From the NCBI RefSeq assembly GCF_026914265.1, contig NC_069132.1, positions 36,574,932 through 36,638,931 of the forward strand: a stretch of 64,000 bases of DNA, in the 5' to 3' direction. Each line of letters begins with the position of its first letter. The first letter of the stretch is position 1. Shown here in pieces: positions 36,401 through 44,020 of this stretch. The notes under the pieces were generated by a model, which was not told where the DNA came from, ran no database searches, and saw only the letters and a program-made list of their open reading frames with translations. This DNA comes from Mya arenaria. Its lineage: Eukaryota; Mollusca; Bivalvia; Myida; Myidae. Position numbers and translations under genes: made by a program.

Positions 36401-37414
36401 CGGTCTGACCTAGATAGCATGATTCTTGTGTACAAATTTGCACTTCCTCTATGACTTTAAAAAGGGCCTATACAAACAAGGACTGTTTATCAGGAAGGTT
36501 GCTTTTAATATGGAGGTCTTAACTTACCACTTGCCTATGTGCTAAAGGGTTAACAATAGTAAGGCCCTCATTCTCAGTTAATTCACAGCTACGTGAACTG
36601 ATTTTTTGTTAAATTTGTTTATTTGTTTTTTTTCTGTCTGAAATCCACAATATCCTCTCAGGTATATCCTTTTTTTTATGGCAGGCATAGGTAGTTAAAA
36701 ATATGCCTAGCAGCAGATATCAGAACTGCATAAATAGTTCAAACTTTGGATTAAAGAGAAAAAACAATTCCCAATAAATAAAAGTAATATAAATCAAATA
36801 TAATAACATACAAGCAGTGAATATGTTCAACTAGCACCAAAACACACAATTTTCCAATTTCATAGCTTAAAAATATCGCAACGCAGAAAGGGGTAATAAC
36901 CCCCATCCACATTATCATATTATCTGAGGAAGTCCCTGAAGCTTACATACAGTCTAAAGACATAATATCAACCATTGATCTAATAGCATCAATTTGCTTT
37001 AAGCAATCTGCCAGTTCATGGATTTTAGAAGTTGGTCATGGTTTATTATTATTAATTTCAGAAGTTGAATATGTACAGGTGTTAACAATAGCCTAAACAT
37101 AGACTGAATTAAAAATGAGATTTAAAAAATACATTTAAAACAATGATCTCATGAATTGTATTTACCAATATACTCTATTCAAAAGAAGACGTAAAAGTTA
37201 AGAATTGGTCGTTACAACGTTTTCATAACACTATATCGCGGAAATGTGTGATATTTCAACAGGAAGTAGGTAGCCATTTCATACCGTAAGCATAAACCCC
37301 ACGCAGTAACTCTTCTCGAAGACCCATGCTGTCGAATGTTGGAGTAACGTCGACATCTTCACTGGTTTCAAACTCAACTGTCTTCAAATCATCGGCTAAA
37401 ACACGCCTAGCCAT
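9396..37414 (-). CDS. EIF4A3: eIF4A3 (DDX48), exon junction complex DEAD-box ATPase, complete gene
   Basis: Eleven coding exons on the minus strand join to 398 codons plus stop: 37414-37285, 35807-35735, 33462-33333, 31774-31642, 31028-30948, 29709-29568, 28477-28339, 25755-25640, 25151-25044, 15407-15280 and 9412-9396. All introns are GT-AG and phases match throughout. The protein follows animal eIF4A3 from the [19 protein letters not shown]-terminal signature to the VADLI C-terminus. It has all the DEAD-box motifs: [43 protein letters not shown] and [11 protein letters not shown]. eIF4A3 clamps spliced mRNA upstream of exon junctions as the ATPase core of the EJC and acts in splicing, localisation and nonsense-mediated decay. 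The clam N-terminus is shorter than in vertebrates. The gene spans about 28 kb, with introns 9 (9.6 kb) and 10 (5.9 kb) swollen by repeats. Its start is divergent to an SLC46-like gene 1.5 kb away. The ATG lies in an A-rich context (AGAAAAAAATGG). Confidence 0.96.
9460..11430. repeat. ~2-kb minisatellite, 20-22-bp monomer, in the last eIF4A3 intron
   Basis: About 90-100 head-to-tail copies of GTGTGGGCAAGTAAAACCAT, with variation in A-run length (20/21 bp). Monomers at the left margin are diverged: a 22-bp form, GTGGGCAAGAATAAAACATAAT-like, is repeated near 9618-9710. The centre is nearly uniform. At about 10030-10330, GTGTGGGC and GTGTGAGC monomers alternate (a ~40-bp dimer). At about 10525-11190, truncated CCATGTGTGAAAA half-units recur between full ones, forming longer higher-order units. 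The minus strand lacks stops in all frames of the monomer, so long 'ORFs' rich in [14 protein letters not shown] arise as artefacts. Confidence 0.95.
12118..12312 (-). mobile_element. tRNA-derived SINE in eIF4A3 intron 10
   Basis: On the minus strand an A-box-like CACACTGGTTAGCCCAC and a B-box-like GGGTTTGATTCCC are followed by a body with GTAGGTTTCCTATGTGCACT and CCAGTTTCCCCCACAA. This is a tRNA head plus conserved body typical of invertebrate SINEs. Diverged. Confidence 0.65.
13015..13437. mobile_element. MITE, GGCCCCAATATCACG family, copy 2
   Basis: Clean copy: left end GGCCCCAATATCACGAAAAT, right end ending TCGTGATATTGGGGCC. TIRs are about 55 bp and include CTTAAGTCAAATCTCAAACT and its complement. 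Length 423 bp, equal to copy 1. Confidence 0.85.
14067..14208. repeat. ~140-bp imperfect hairpin, copy 1
   Basis: ATCTATCATGTGTGTCCGTT and AACGGAAACACATGACAGAT are the outer arms; GATAGAAAAATC and GATTTTTCTATC are the inner ones. It ends a longer repeat (about 13740-14210, with ATGACGTCAGTAAACA and CGCTTTTTGGTGAAATGTAC) that recurs at about 18570-19030. Confidence 0.65.
15280..15407 (-). CDS. EIF4A3: eIF4A3 coding exon 10
   Basis: 128 bp with motif [12 protein letters not shown] and the conserved end [14 protein letters not shown], followed by a strong donor GTGAGT. Without splicing, the frame would run into intron-encoded residues instead of the VADLI terminus. Confidence 0.95.
17098..17114. 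repeat. Poly(C) run
   Basis: An uninterrupted run of about 17 cytosines inside eIF4A3 intron 9. Confidence 0.9.
17957..18042. repeat. ~85-bp hairpin repeat
   Basis: GGGTGTTTTGCGGAAAC and GTTTCCGCAGAACACTC face each other around a 12-base loop; the outer arms CATCCTGACCC and GGGTTGGGATA also pair imperfectly. Non-coding and intronic. Confidence 0.55.
18882..19030. repeat. ~150-bp imperfect hairpin, copy 2
   Basis: Related to 14067-14208: ATATCAATTATGTTTATCCG faces CGGAAACACATGATAGATA, with GCTGCGTGGCCAGTGACTCG in the loop region. The preceding sequence also matches copy 1. Confidence 0.6.
21040..21215 (-). repeat. Three tandem tRNA-like modules
   Basis: On the minus strand, ~73-75-nt units repeat an A-box-like GTGGTCCAGTGGTA, a GTCTGCCTCTCATCCGAGAG stretch and a B-box-like GGGTTTAATCCCC. 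One unit is well preserved and two are more diverged. Acceptor stems do not close convincingly, so these look like tRNA-derived repeats rather than functional tRNA genes. Confidence 0.5.
21465..21668 (+). mobile_element. 3' tail of a non-LTR retrotransposon, copy 1
   Basis: Starts near CATGCCACCAATACAAAGGA and ends CCGAAATAAATCTATCTATC. It aligns along its length with the tail of the LINE at 37650-38335, ATCT-repeat end included. Only the 3' end is present, as expected of 5' truncation. Confidence 0.65.
21770..22788. mobile_element. Non-autonomous hAT-like element with exact 8-bp duplication
   Basis: GATACAAG flanks both ends (21762-21769 and 22789-22796). The element begins TAGTGTTGGGAATGG and ends CGGAACATCACTA, so the terminal TAGTG/CACTA are inverted and ATCGATGATCGG has a counterpart near the right end. 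No transposase frame. A second, tandem-core element (22055-22688) sits within it. An 8-bp duplication is standard for hAT elements. Confidence 0.7.
22055..22688. repeat. Tandem-core repeat nested in the hAT-like element
   Basis: The head contains GGACACGGATGCCCCCACTT and the tail CGCCACTTTGTGGGGGCATA, an inverted pair. The core holds about two 161-bp units starting TTTTCAAGAATTAGATTGGA and including GGGCCGTAACTCCTAAATGA. ACGT/CAGA short repeats precede the tail. Confidence 0.7.
23420..24270. repeat. Tandem-core repeat, ~165-bp units, eIF4A3 intron 9
   Basis: Head ACAAGAGCTATCACAGAGAC; then about four to five units with GATGGTGAACAAGTGTGCAA, CAATGGACTTTGAAAATAT and GGGGCATAATTCTGTCAAAA; tail GTGGTTACGCTGACGCTCGC. 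Same head/core/tail plan as the other arrays, with an unrelated core monomer. Confidence 0.7.
25044..25151 (-). CDS. EIF4A3: eIF4A3 coding exon 9
   Basis: 108 bp with motif [12 protein letters not shown] and [13 protein letters not shown]. Donor GTAATA. The downstream intron is 9.6 kb. Confidence 0.95.
25640..25755 (-). CDS. EIF4A3: eIF4A3 coding exon 8
   Basis: 116 bp, [20 protein letters not shown] then [18 protein letters not shown]. The acceptor is TATAG. The KQ/EA choices differ slightly from vertebrates. Confidence 0.94.
26826..28016. mobile_element. Non-autonomous hAT-like element, 1.19 kb, GTGTC duplication
   Basis: Begins CAGGGCTCTC and ends GAGAGCCCTG (perfect 10-bp TIR), flanked on both sides by GTGTC (26821-26825 and 28017-28021). 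A CACTTCTCCC/GGGAGAAGTC subterminal inverted pair occurs near the right end. No coding capacity was seen. It lies in eIF4A3 intron 7. Confidence 0.75.
28339..28477 (-). CDS. EIF4A3: eIF4A3 coding exon 7
   Basis: 139 bp, [20 protein letters not shown] through motif [11 protein letters not shown]. Donor GTACGA. Confidence 0.95.
29568..29709 (-). CDS. EIF4A3: eIF4A3 coding exon 6
   Basis: 142 bp encoding [18 protein letters not shown], motif III SAT and the PIRILVKR end. Three decayed copies of part of this exon and its 5' intron flank lie just upstream in intron 5. Confidence 0.95.
29720..30085 (-). pseudogene. Three decayed tandem copies of eIF4A3 exon 6 in intron 5
   Basis: Exon 6 at 29618-29735 (including the acceptor side and AGTGTTAGATAACGG intron flank) recurs upstream with a ~112-120-bp period. 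ATACACATCGTAAATCTGCT at 29681 matches ATACACATCGTAAATATGCT at 29794, a weaker copy near 29906 and another near 30036. CTCCTTGAAACCTG, or a variant, follows each. Decay increases with distance from the real exon, and none has a full open frame. Confidence 0.75.
30186..30511. mobile_element. MITE, TTAAAGCTGCA family, diverged copy
   Basis: Shares ACGGTTTTGACA, ATCTTGGAATGACCCAATTT, CTAGAAACCAGTGATACAAG and TTGTAGCTTTAA with the cleaner copy at 41986-42320. Its ends are more decayed. Confidence 0.6.
30592..30808. mobile_element. GTTAAC-type MITE fragment
   Basis: GGCTGATTGTTCACAACTTT is followed by GTTAACAACGTTGTTAACGT, and the far end has AGTTAACAATGATG. Similar to 57183-57426 and to the outer element at 44021-44536. 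Confidence 0.5.
30948..31028 (-). CDS. EIF4A3: eIF4A3 coding exon 5
   Basis: 81 bp with the Walker B motif in [13 protein letters not shown]. Donor GTTGGT is weak but phase-correct, and the next exon continues with FKEQIYDV. Confidence 0.94.
31642..31774 (-). CDS. EIF4A3: eIF4A3 coding exon 4
   Basis: 133 bp covering [29 protein letters not shown] and TPGRVF (motifs GG and Ib). Donor GTAGGA. Confidence 0.95.
32435..33230. repeat. Possible CTACCGCTTTTGAGAC-containing repeat in intron 3
   Basis: TACCGCTTTTGAGACCCTTC near 32456 and CTACCGCTTTTGAGACATAA near 33174 are same-orientation matches bracketing about 700 bp of AT-rich, non-coding DNA. Boundaries and family are uncertain. Confidence 0.35.
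33333..33462 (-). CDS. EIF4A3: eIF4A3 coding exon 3
   Basis: 130 bp with the Walker A motif AQSGTGKT and motif Ia PTRELA. Acceptor TTTCCAG, donor GTATAA. Confidence 0.95.
33512..34270. repeat. Tandem-core repeat, ~178-bp units, eIF4A3 intron 2
   Basis: Three to four units share GAAGTTTCAAGTTGATACC, AAGATATGCCCCGGACAAAA, CAAAGGGCAATAACTCTAAA and GTGCACTGCACTTGCCCTCA. The GC-rich tail is GACGCGGACGCTGCCGCC, then CTATATGTCGTC. Confidence 0.75.
34405..35370. repeat. Tandem-core repeat, ~180-bp units, eIF4A3 intron 2
   Basis: Head ACAAGAGCTGTCACAGTATG, then GAATGCCCCCGATTGTGACA. Four to five units carry GTGACCTTGACCTTTGAGGT, ACGGGTCTTGCACGCGACAC, ATGTGGAACACATGTGGCAA and AAAGTTACAGCCCGGACACG. 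The tail is GGACGG repeats, then CCACCTTCGGGGGCATAATA. A second full copy lies at 62500-63445. Confidence 0.85.
35735..35807 (-). CDS. EIF4A3: eIF4A3 coding exon 2
   Basis: 73 bp encoding [20 protein letters not shown] and then VIA: the Q motif region. Acceptor TTTTCAG, donor GTAAAC. Confidence 0.95.
37285..37414 (-). CDS. EIF4A3: eIF4A3 coding exon 1
   Basis: 43 codons plus one base, starting [10 protein letters not shown] and ending in VYAYG, with donor GTATGA. It carries the eIF4A3-specific [16 protein letters not shown] segment that separates it from eIF4A1/2. Confidence 0.95.
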
Positions 37415-37649
37415 TTTTTTCTCCTAATTTACCAAACAATCAGTGTTATAGGAGGCTTTACAGAAACTGACCTTTTTAATGAGCGCCTAATAATATTTGT
37501 ATTCAACGTCGTTCATAACGGCCCAATATCAAACGGCCTGGATACAACAGCCGAGTTTTCATAAGCCTTAACGGCATAAACCGTCATATAGTTAATATCA
37601 ATTTATTCATTCAATTTATTTAAAAAAGTATTTAACTTACTTTACAGAC

Positions 37650-38335
37650 TTCTAGCATCCACATTGTCGAAAGAAAGGTTACCTTACAAAACACACCAAG
37701 AAACTCCTTGTCATGGCCTTAATTCAATGCCATTTTGATTATGCCTGATCTATGTGGTATCATGGTCTGACCAAGTTACTTAAAACCAAGCTCCAAACCA
37801 CACAAAATAAACTTATGAGGTTTGTTTTGGATCTTGATGCAATGTCTCACATTGACCCAGAATACTTTAAATTACTCAACTGGTTACCTGTCAACAAACG
37901 TGTAGACCAGCTTATTTTGGGTCAGATGTCTTTAGAATAAAAAATGGCATAGCCCCGGACCACATGGGAGACAATTCGCATTTTATAAGTATTACTTTAT
38001 TTAACTTTCTCAACTTTTAACTTTATGTTACTAAATTATGGAAAGTTACTGTGATACAACTACGGCAATATTTATTTTAACTTTTAATATATTTGTGCAA
38101 TTTCGAATACAGCTATAGTATTACCCAAATATGCAATGCCTACCTATACCATGCCACCAAAACAAAAGACCATAATGGAAATAAGAGTTTTCGCTTTTTT
38201 GTGTCATCCTTGGTTCGTGCCTGTCATGGCTATTGATAATATCATATATGTATAATGTTATTTACTATACATGTTGTTTATTTTAAATGTCTATGTGTGT
38301 GCATTCCTTACTGAAATAAATCTATCTATCTATAT
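37650..38335 (+). mobile_element. 5'-truncated non-LTR retrotransposon (LINE)
   Basis: The frame around 37713-37940 resembles the region after the reverse transcriptase in jockey/CR1-like LINEs: MALIQCHFDYA, an in-frame TGA where a Cys is usual, then MWYHGLTKLLKTKLQTTQNK, LNWLPVNKRVDQLILGQM and, after a frameshift near 37930, RIKNGIAPDHMGD. The 3' UTR has TACCATGCCACCAAAACAAA and ends CTGAAATAAATCTATCTATC. It sits between the divergent eIF4A3 and SLC46-like genes. Confidence 0.7.
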
Positions 38336-38940
38336 TGTTCCTGAAATCCAGACTCCTCAGAATACCCTTTAATTGAAACTGCAGTGACAAATCGGATATT
38401 TCATTGCGGTTGCAAATGCCAAATAATATTGTATAGCAGTGTAAATAGATAATTTTGAACAGATTACTAATATTATATTTTGATTTTCCCCATGAATACC
38501 AATTGACCATAACCTGATCTAAACATGTACTTAAACTAAAAGCTGTAAAATAGACGTGCATGATATATCACTTAGCAAGAGCTAGCCTTAGAACAAAAAA
38601 CTAGTTCCTATTAAACCTACTAATTGCATGCAATTTGAAAACTCAAAATCATCAACTATTTATATGAAAATGCTGTTTACAAATTGTCTCGCACAATATA
38701 ATTTGTAATTTATCTAAGGTAAATTCTATTACGTGTATCGTTAATGTCATAAGAACGCCACACCGTCGAAAACAAGCATGAATCATTTCCATTTAATTTG
38801 GTATGGGTTTATATTTAGCCGTTAAACCTCTGCATCAACTTATTAGCAATACAACTTGTGTTTGATACATGTATATTCAATTGTTACAGCTTAACTAGTA
38901 TGTAAGCGCAAACAGAAATCGTTATCAGTTACTGTTATAA

Positions 38941-40069
38941 ATGGATGATGTTGTGAATGAAAATGAAACAGGAGTTAAAGGAAAGCTAGTGGGCGGCCGT
39001 GTGCTGTCATGGCGGCGTTTCCTGGTCGGGCCGGTCATGGTGCTGTACATGACTGGCTATATGATCTCATACTTCACCATCACCGAGTACACTAACGCGT
39101 ACTGGAAACACCGGAAACTGAATGAAGCTAATCTTGCGGATAATGTGACGTCATCAGAAAATAAATGTGACGTCAACGCCAGTGACCCTGCGTACAAGGT
39201 TGAAGATGAGGCGACGTCAACTGCGTCGGAATACATCGTTTATTACAGTCTAGCACAGGGGTTACCGGGGATTGTTTCCAATCTTGTCCTTGGTGCGTAC
39301 ACTGACGCCTTTGGGCGGCGGTTTCTTCTTGGTATTGGAATAACGGGTACAACAGTACGACTGATATTATCTGTGATCATTATATATTTTGAGGCAAACC
39401 TTTTATATTTCATCGGAGCATGTTTAATTGAAGGATGTACGGGACAGTTCACCACAACAACCCAGGCGTGTTTTGTTTACATGGGCGATATTACAGACAC
39501 GCCCGCAAAGAGAACGTATGGCATGGCTTATGTGATGATAAGCATAGCCACCTCTTTGACAATCTCAACGTATATTGCAGGGTATCTCATTCAAACGTTC
39601 AGCTTTCTCGTCGCCATGGCTGTTGCCGCTGCTATTCTAGTACTTGCCTTAATAACAATGATGACACTGCTTCCGGAATCATACCCGCCCGAGAAACGGA
39701 CTAAAAGTAGATCTATCAAAACAATGCTGAAAAACAGCGCGTCTTTTTTCGTTACAAACGACGAAAGAAACAATCGCTGGAAGTACCAGCTGCTTGTGTC
39801 AGCGCATGCGCTCAGCGAGTTCGGATTTATAGGCCGTATTGGTGTGGAGACGCTGTACTATATGGCGCATCCGTTCTGCTGGAGTTCCAAGGGCGTAGGA
39901 CTGTACATGGCCGGTCGCACCCTCGTGGTGTCTGTGTTTGGAATCGGGCTGGTTGGCGTCTACCGGAAGTTTCTCTCGGACGTGGCGCTCACCATGCTCT
40001 CCACGGCCTCGTACGCCGTCTGCTTCCTGTTTGAGGCTCTAGCTGCCACAGATATGATGCTTTATATAG
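38941..40069 (+). CDS. SLC46-like exon 1
   Basis: 376 codons plus one base. Start ATG at 38941 is followed by DDVVNENETG, a short cytoplasmic tail before the first membrane segment. The donor assignment (GC) rests on family alignment, not on consensus strength. Confidence 0.8.
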
Positions 40070-41784
40070 GCATGCTTTTTGTATTTTTTTTTAAATGTAC
40101 TCGTACATGTACTAGGTAGACCAATGAGTAAATTCGCTGAACTTGTTATAACAGCGAAATGAACTCACCAATGCTATAAAAATATGAAAGAACGATGTCA
40201 TGATCAAGCTTATTCATTTTTTTGCTGCATATAATAAGTACATTTCCAATTATAAGCGCCCTCTATTTCTCTTACTAGTAATTTTATTTTTCTATCCCAT
40301 AGCAATAGCTGTCGGCTGCTTTAGTGGCCTCGAATCGGTGATGGTTCGTAGCATCGCCTCAGTCCTCACTCCCGCTGACCGCCAGGGTGCGCTGTTCTCT
40401 GCCCTCGCCGCCGTCGACGTTACCATCAACCTTTTGAGTAATGTCTTCACCGGAACTATCTACTCCGTCACCGTGAATTACGTGAGGGGCGCCGTGTTTT
40501 ACGTTCTCGTCGCCGTGGAATTGATGTCATGTTCTCTTCTATCGTAAGCATGGAATTTGATTACATTTATGAAAACGTTTAAACGAAATGCGTCAAAACG
40601 ATTATTGTTTATTGGCGATCGTCAAGGCAGGGGAGAAGGAATGTTGCACAAGTGAACATTTCTTTCTTGATAAAACTCCAGTAAACCTGAATTTTTTGTG
40701 ATAAACATTATATTTTTCTCAAGTTTTCCAATATACTAGTATTTATTTCAGAAATCAGCAGTCTGTCGTTATTGATAGCGGAGTAAATTCACAGTGGCTC
40801 GCCTAGGTAGCGGGTAGTTTACACACAATTATGTAGACATCTAAAAAGTTAAAGATTGTTAACATGTACATACACAAAATAAATGGTTTTGCGAGTGTGT
40901 CTATGCCAACAAAACTCACAACAACATCCACAATGCCATCTACGGCACTACTGCGCATACAGCTACTTTTACGGTGCCACCAAGAGCCAATACTATTCCT
41001 ACCTATACCACTAATACATGTACAGCAACAACATAAAACAACAACAAAACAAATTAAAACAATTATCTCTACAGTAACCACTGCGCCGACAACTGTAGCC
41101 AAGTCGAGAACTAACAGCAACAACAACAACAAAAACGATGACAACACCAACATAATCAACGAGTCTTTATTAGAATATATACGCATACATGTTTACCAAC
41201 AAAATATATCTGCAATACCGACAAAAGCAATCTGTGACAAATGTGATTCAGTTGTAAAAAAATACTTTTTGTTAAAAAAATCATGCAATTTTTGACCTGT
41301 GACAAATGTGATTTTATGATACATAAAAAACCGGCTTCGATCACAAATTTCACAGGAGCTGTGACATATATGTTCGAAACGTGTGACAAATGAGATCTTG
41401 TTTTTCCCAGCTGTGAAGAATAGGATCCTATTTTTCCCAGATGGGGACAATATGGTCTGGGGCAAATAAGGTTTTACAAAGCTATATGTTGGTCTAGACA
41501 AAATTATTATCCAGACTAGATAAAATCCACAAAACCTTACACCCATAAAGGCATTGATGTGCAGGTTTTTTTCTTCCACAGCGACTAACATCTCATTTTG
41601 GTTTGTTAAATGAGAAAGAAGGAAGACCCCTTACCCAAAACATGAATCGTGTTTTCAATATTGTACCAACAATGTATCAAAAGTGTGCGGAGTTTAACTG
41701 ACTTCACTTTTGTCTTCATATTTCAGGATCCTGCTGGTGAAATGGAATCTGGAGAAAAGAAAACTAAACATCCAGAAGATATAA
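38941..41784 (+). CDS. SLC46-like major facilitator transporter, three exons
   Basis: Exons 38941-40069, 40303-40543 and 41727-41784 join to 475 codons plus stop. The protein is a multi-pass MFS carrier of the SLC46 type (relatives of the proton-coupled folate transporter). TM1 is at ~27-48, followed by a long first outer loop with N-glycosylation sequons NVT (~68) and NAS (~79). Then comes the MFS motif GAYTDAFGRR (~118), and a C-terminal half with RSIASVLTPADRQGALFSAL, typical of the family. Substrate cannot be told. Exon 2 ends LLS with donor GTAAGC; exon 3 (acceptor TTTCAG) adds ILLVKWNLEKRKLNIQKI. The first intron seems to begin with GC (ATATAG|GCATGC), which gives the best-fitting membrane helix (MMLYIAIAVGCFSGLESV). 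GT donors at 40097 or later would insert about 9 hydrophobic residues. A second in-phase AG after CAATAG could drop two residues. Divergent from eIF4A3. Confidence 0.85.
40303..40543 (+). CDS. SLC46-like exon 2
   Basis: Acceptor TCTATCCCATAG. Encodes IAVGCFSGLESVMVRSIASV, PADRQGALFSALAAVDVTIN and two further membrane spans, ending LMSCSLLS. Donor GTAAGC. Confidence 0.85.
41727..41784 (+). CDS. SLC46-like exon 3 (C-terminus)
   Basis: Phase-correct 58-bp terminal exon after TATTTCAG. Encodes ILLVKWNLEKRKLNIQKI then TAA, a hydrophobic-to-basic ending usual for MFS carriers. Confidence 0.8.
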
Positions 41785-41985
41785 CAAGTGTTTTCCTTGG
41801 AAGAAAACGTTGTATTCGATGATACAAAAGTGCTTTAGTGTACTTCAGTTTTATATTCGAGTATGAAGACAGTTCTAAGCTGATATGACATCGATAGCAG
41901 CCATGCGGTCCGTTCTGAGAGGAAAACGTGTCTCTGGTGGAGGCTCGAACTACATTTATTGTACATGTATTTGCGTAATGTTGGT

Positions 41986-42320
41986 TTAAAGCTGCATTCT
42001 CACAGAGTGACCGTTTTGACAATAAAATTACAAGTTTTTTTTATCTTAGAATAAAAAAAATCAGATCGCTGGTTTCGATAATTACTGTTTTTTTTATGCC
42101 AAAAAAAATATACAAAAATCATTTTTTCCTAAAGCGTTAGTAACGCTTTTAACCATAAAACAGTATTATATGAATGTGTACATATAAAAACTGCGATCTG
42201 CTCTTTTGTCAGCAGTCTTATATCAATGGTGTCCAGAGATTTACGCAAAAATTGTCTTATATTTCAAGACAAAAAATAAAATGTTGTCAACACGGTCAAT
42301 CTAGGATAGTGCAGCTTTAA
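41986..42320. mobile_element. MITE, TTAAAGCTGCA family, cleaner copy
   Basis: Begins TTAAAGCTGCATTCTCACAG and ends CTAGGATAGTGCAGCTTTAA. Subterminal GACCGTTTTGACAA/TTGTCAACACGGTC also pair. The only canonical poly(A) hexamer soon after the SLC46-like stop codon lies inside it. Confidence 0.75.
42020..42026 (+). promoter_or_regulatory. Candidate polyadenylation signal of the SLC46-like gene
   Basis: AATAAA about 237 nt after the stop, within the MITE at 41986-42320. I saw no other AATAAA between the stop and this point. Confidence 0.45.
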
Positions 42321-42783
42321 TCCTGTTTGTGTTACTTCAAATCAAATATAAAATAAGCCCATGGTATGATGTATCATGATATGAAATATGAGGTTAATTT
42401 TTATCTTGTTGAACTAATCTCCTGATTTCACCGACCAGTGTAAACATTACCACATGATCTTTTATCAAATATGGACCTACATTTTGAATACGTCCAAAGG
42501 AAGTAGCTTTGAAAAAAGGATCATCCATTATCTACATGACTGTAACAGCTAATCAATAGCGTGATGATTGGTCATCGATCACCAGCTGATATTCTCTTGG
42601 ACCCCTGATGGTTTTAAGCTTTGTTCTCCTCAAAACTAAGACGTTTTCGTTCAATAATACATGACATACTGGTTTGCCTTATTGTAGTCACAGTGGTTTG
42701 AGAATAGGTGAGCGATTTAGGTTCGTAATGGAAATTTTGGAAAAAAACATGAAGTTATAGTGAATATACCCTGTATACCCTGA

Positions 42784-43033
42784 CCAGGGGCAGACCCAGA
42801 ATTTGACGTTAGAGGGGGCATAACTTTTGACTTGTATCCCTCCCTCAGAACCGAAATTTATTTAGTTGAAAGTGTTGGGAGAGGGTTGGGGTTGGGTATA
42901 CTCCCCCAAGACATTTTTAACAATTTCTAGTCTGAAATGGTGTATTTTGGGCGTATTTTAATACTTTTTTCTCCTATATTGAAATAAAAACTTTGACGAT
43001 TTTAGGGGGCACCCCGCCCCTGGAACCGCTAGT
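42784..43033. mobile_element. hAT-like fragment, CAGGGGC...GCCCCTG ends
   Basis: Left end CAGGGGCAGACCCAGAATTT, then GACGTTAGAGGGGGCATAAC; right end CACCCCGCCCCTGGAACC. The left segment recurs near 4378-4470 (CCAGAATTTGACGTTAGAAG). No flanking duplication was found, so the boundaries are approximate. Confidence 0.45.
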
Positions 43034-43433
43034 GCTGACACATTAATGAGAACAAGATATGAATAGACACTGACTAAACACGCAATTTGAATAATCTTTG
43101 TCCCACATAATCTGCAGCGGTATATATCAGCTTTAAGAATGGGACTTATATCAACATGCTTGCTTTGTTCATGGTCATGCATTTTTAGTTCTGACATATC
43201 TGTCACGGTATACAAAATGTGATTTTACGTTATTTTTTCCAAGAGTACATTTTAGGCCCAAAACCGCTCACCTATCCTCAAACCACGTTGATTGCCGTAC
43301 TGACATATATTCCTGGTAATGGTACCTACATTCTAAGAAATACCATCTCGATATCGCCAATCTATTTAAACTGTTGATCGAACGTTCATAGCAGTTGTGA
43401 AAACGTATTTTTCTCTTTCTTTATACTAATTTA

Positions 43434-43625
43434 TTTTAGCCCGATTGTGACAGAAGCAGGTAGCTTATGGAGTCACTCTCTAGTTCGTTTCCTGGGTTGA
43501 AACGAGTACTTGTTTCCATTTCGAAAGGCAATGCGGAATAACCCTTGGTCGGGATCAAACCCGCGACCTCTTTGGTGAGTGGCGGACACCTAAACCACTA
43601 GTCCACCACTCTCACCCTTGTAAAT
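43434..43625 (-). mobile_element. tRNA-derived SINE, copy 1
   Basis: Minus strand: GTGGTGGACTAGTGGTTTAG (A box region), CGCGGGTTTGATCCCGAC (B box region), then AGGAAACGAACTAGAGAGTG and a tail with TCTGTCACAATCGGGCTAAA. Tail and body match the SINE at 46438-46640. Confidence 0.7.
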
Positions 43626-44020
43626 AAATTTTGCCAAGACGACAGTGAACACCAGGAAAATTAGGGGTAGTTTTTAATAGTTGTCGTTAAGAATTCGAAA
43701 AATCTTCACTAAGAAGTTATATGAAAACGGCCCCAGGAATACGGGTGTTCTGTTCGTACTATTTAAATACTTTAACACAAGAAGCATCGTTATCGTAAAA
43801 AAAAATAACCGACAATTCCAGGATTCGGAATCAACCCTCTAATACCCAATAGTCCTCATGGCCAAAATAGTGCGGTCGTGAGTTTGACTCCTACTGCGGC
43901 TACTTGTGTTGTGTGATGTTTTTTCCTCTCATTTTTACGTAAAAAAATATATGTATAGGTAACTTTCATTCCAACCCTTAACTGATAATATTTACACCTC
44001 AACTTCCATTCCTTAAAGCA

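Noticed and set aside
40864-41295. Thr-rich 143-codon ORF
   Set aside because: It lies in the second intron of the SLC46-like gene, is driven by CAA/ACA low complexity, and changes character abruptly.
42784-43033. Full hAT element with CAGGGGC ends
   Set aside because: The ends resemble hAT termini, but no flanking duplication was found and the right boundary is unclear. Kept only as a fragment.
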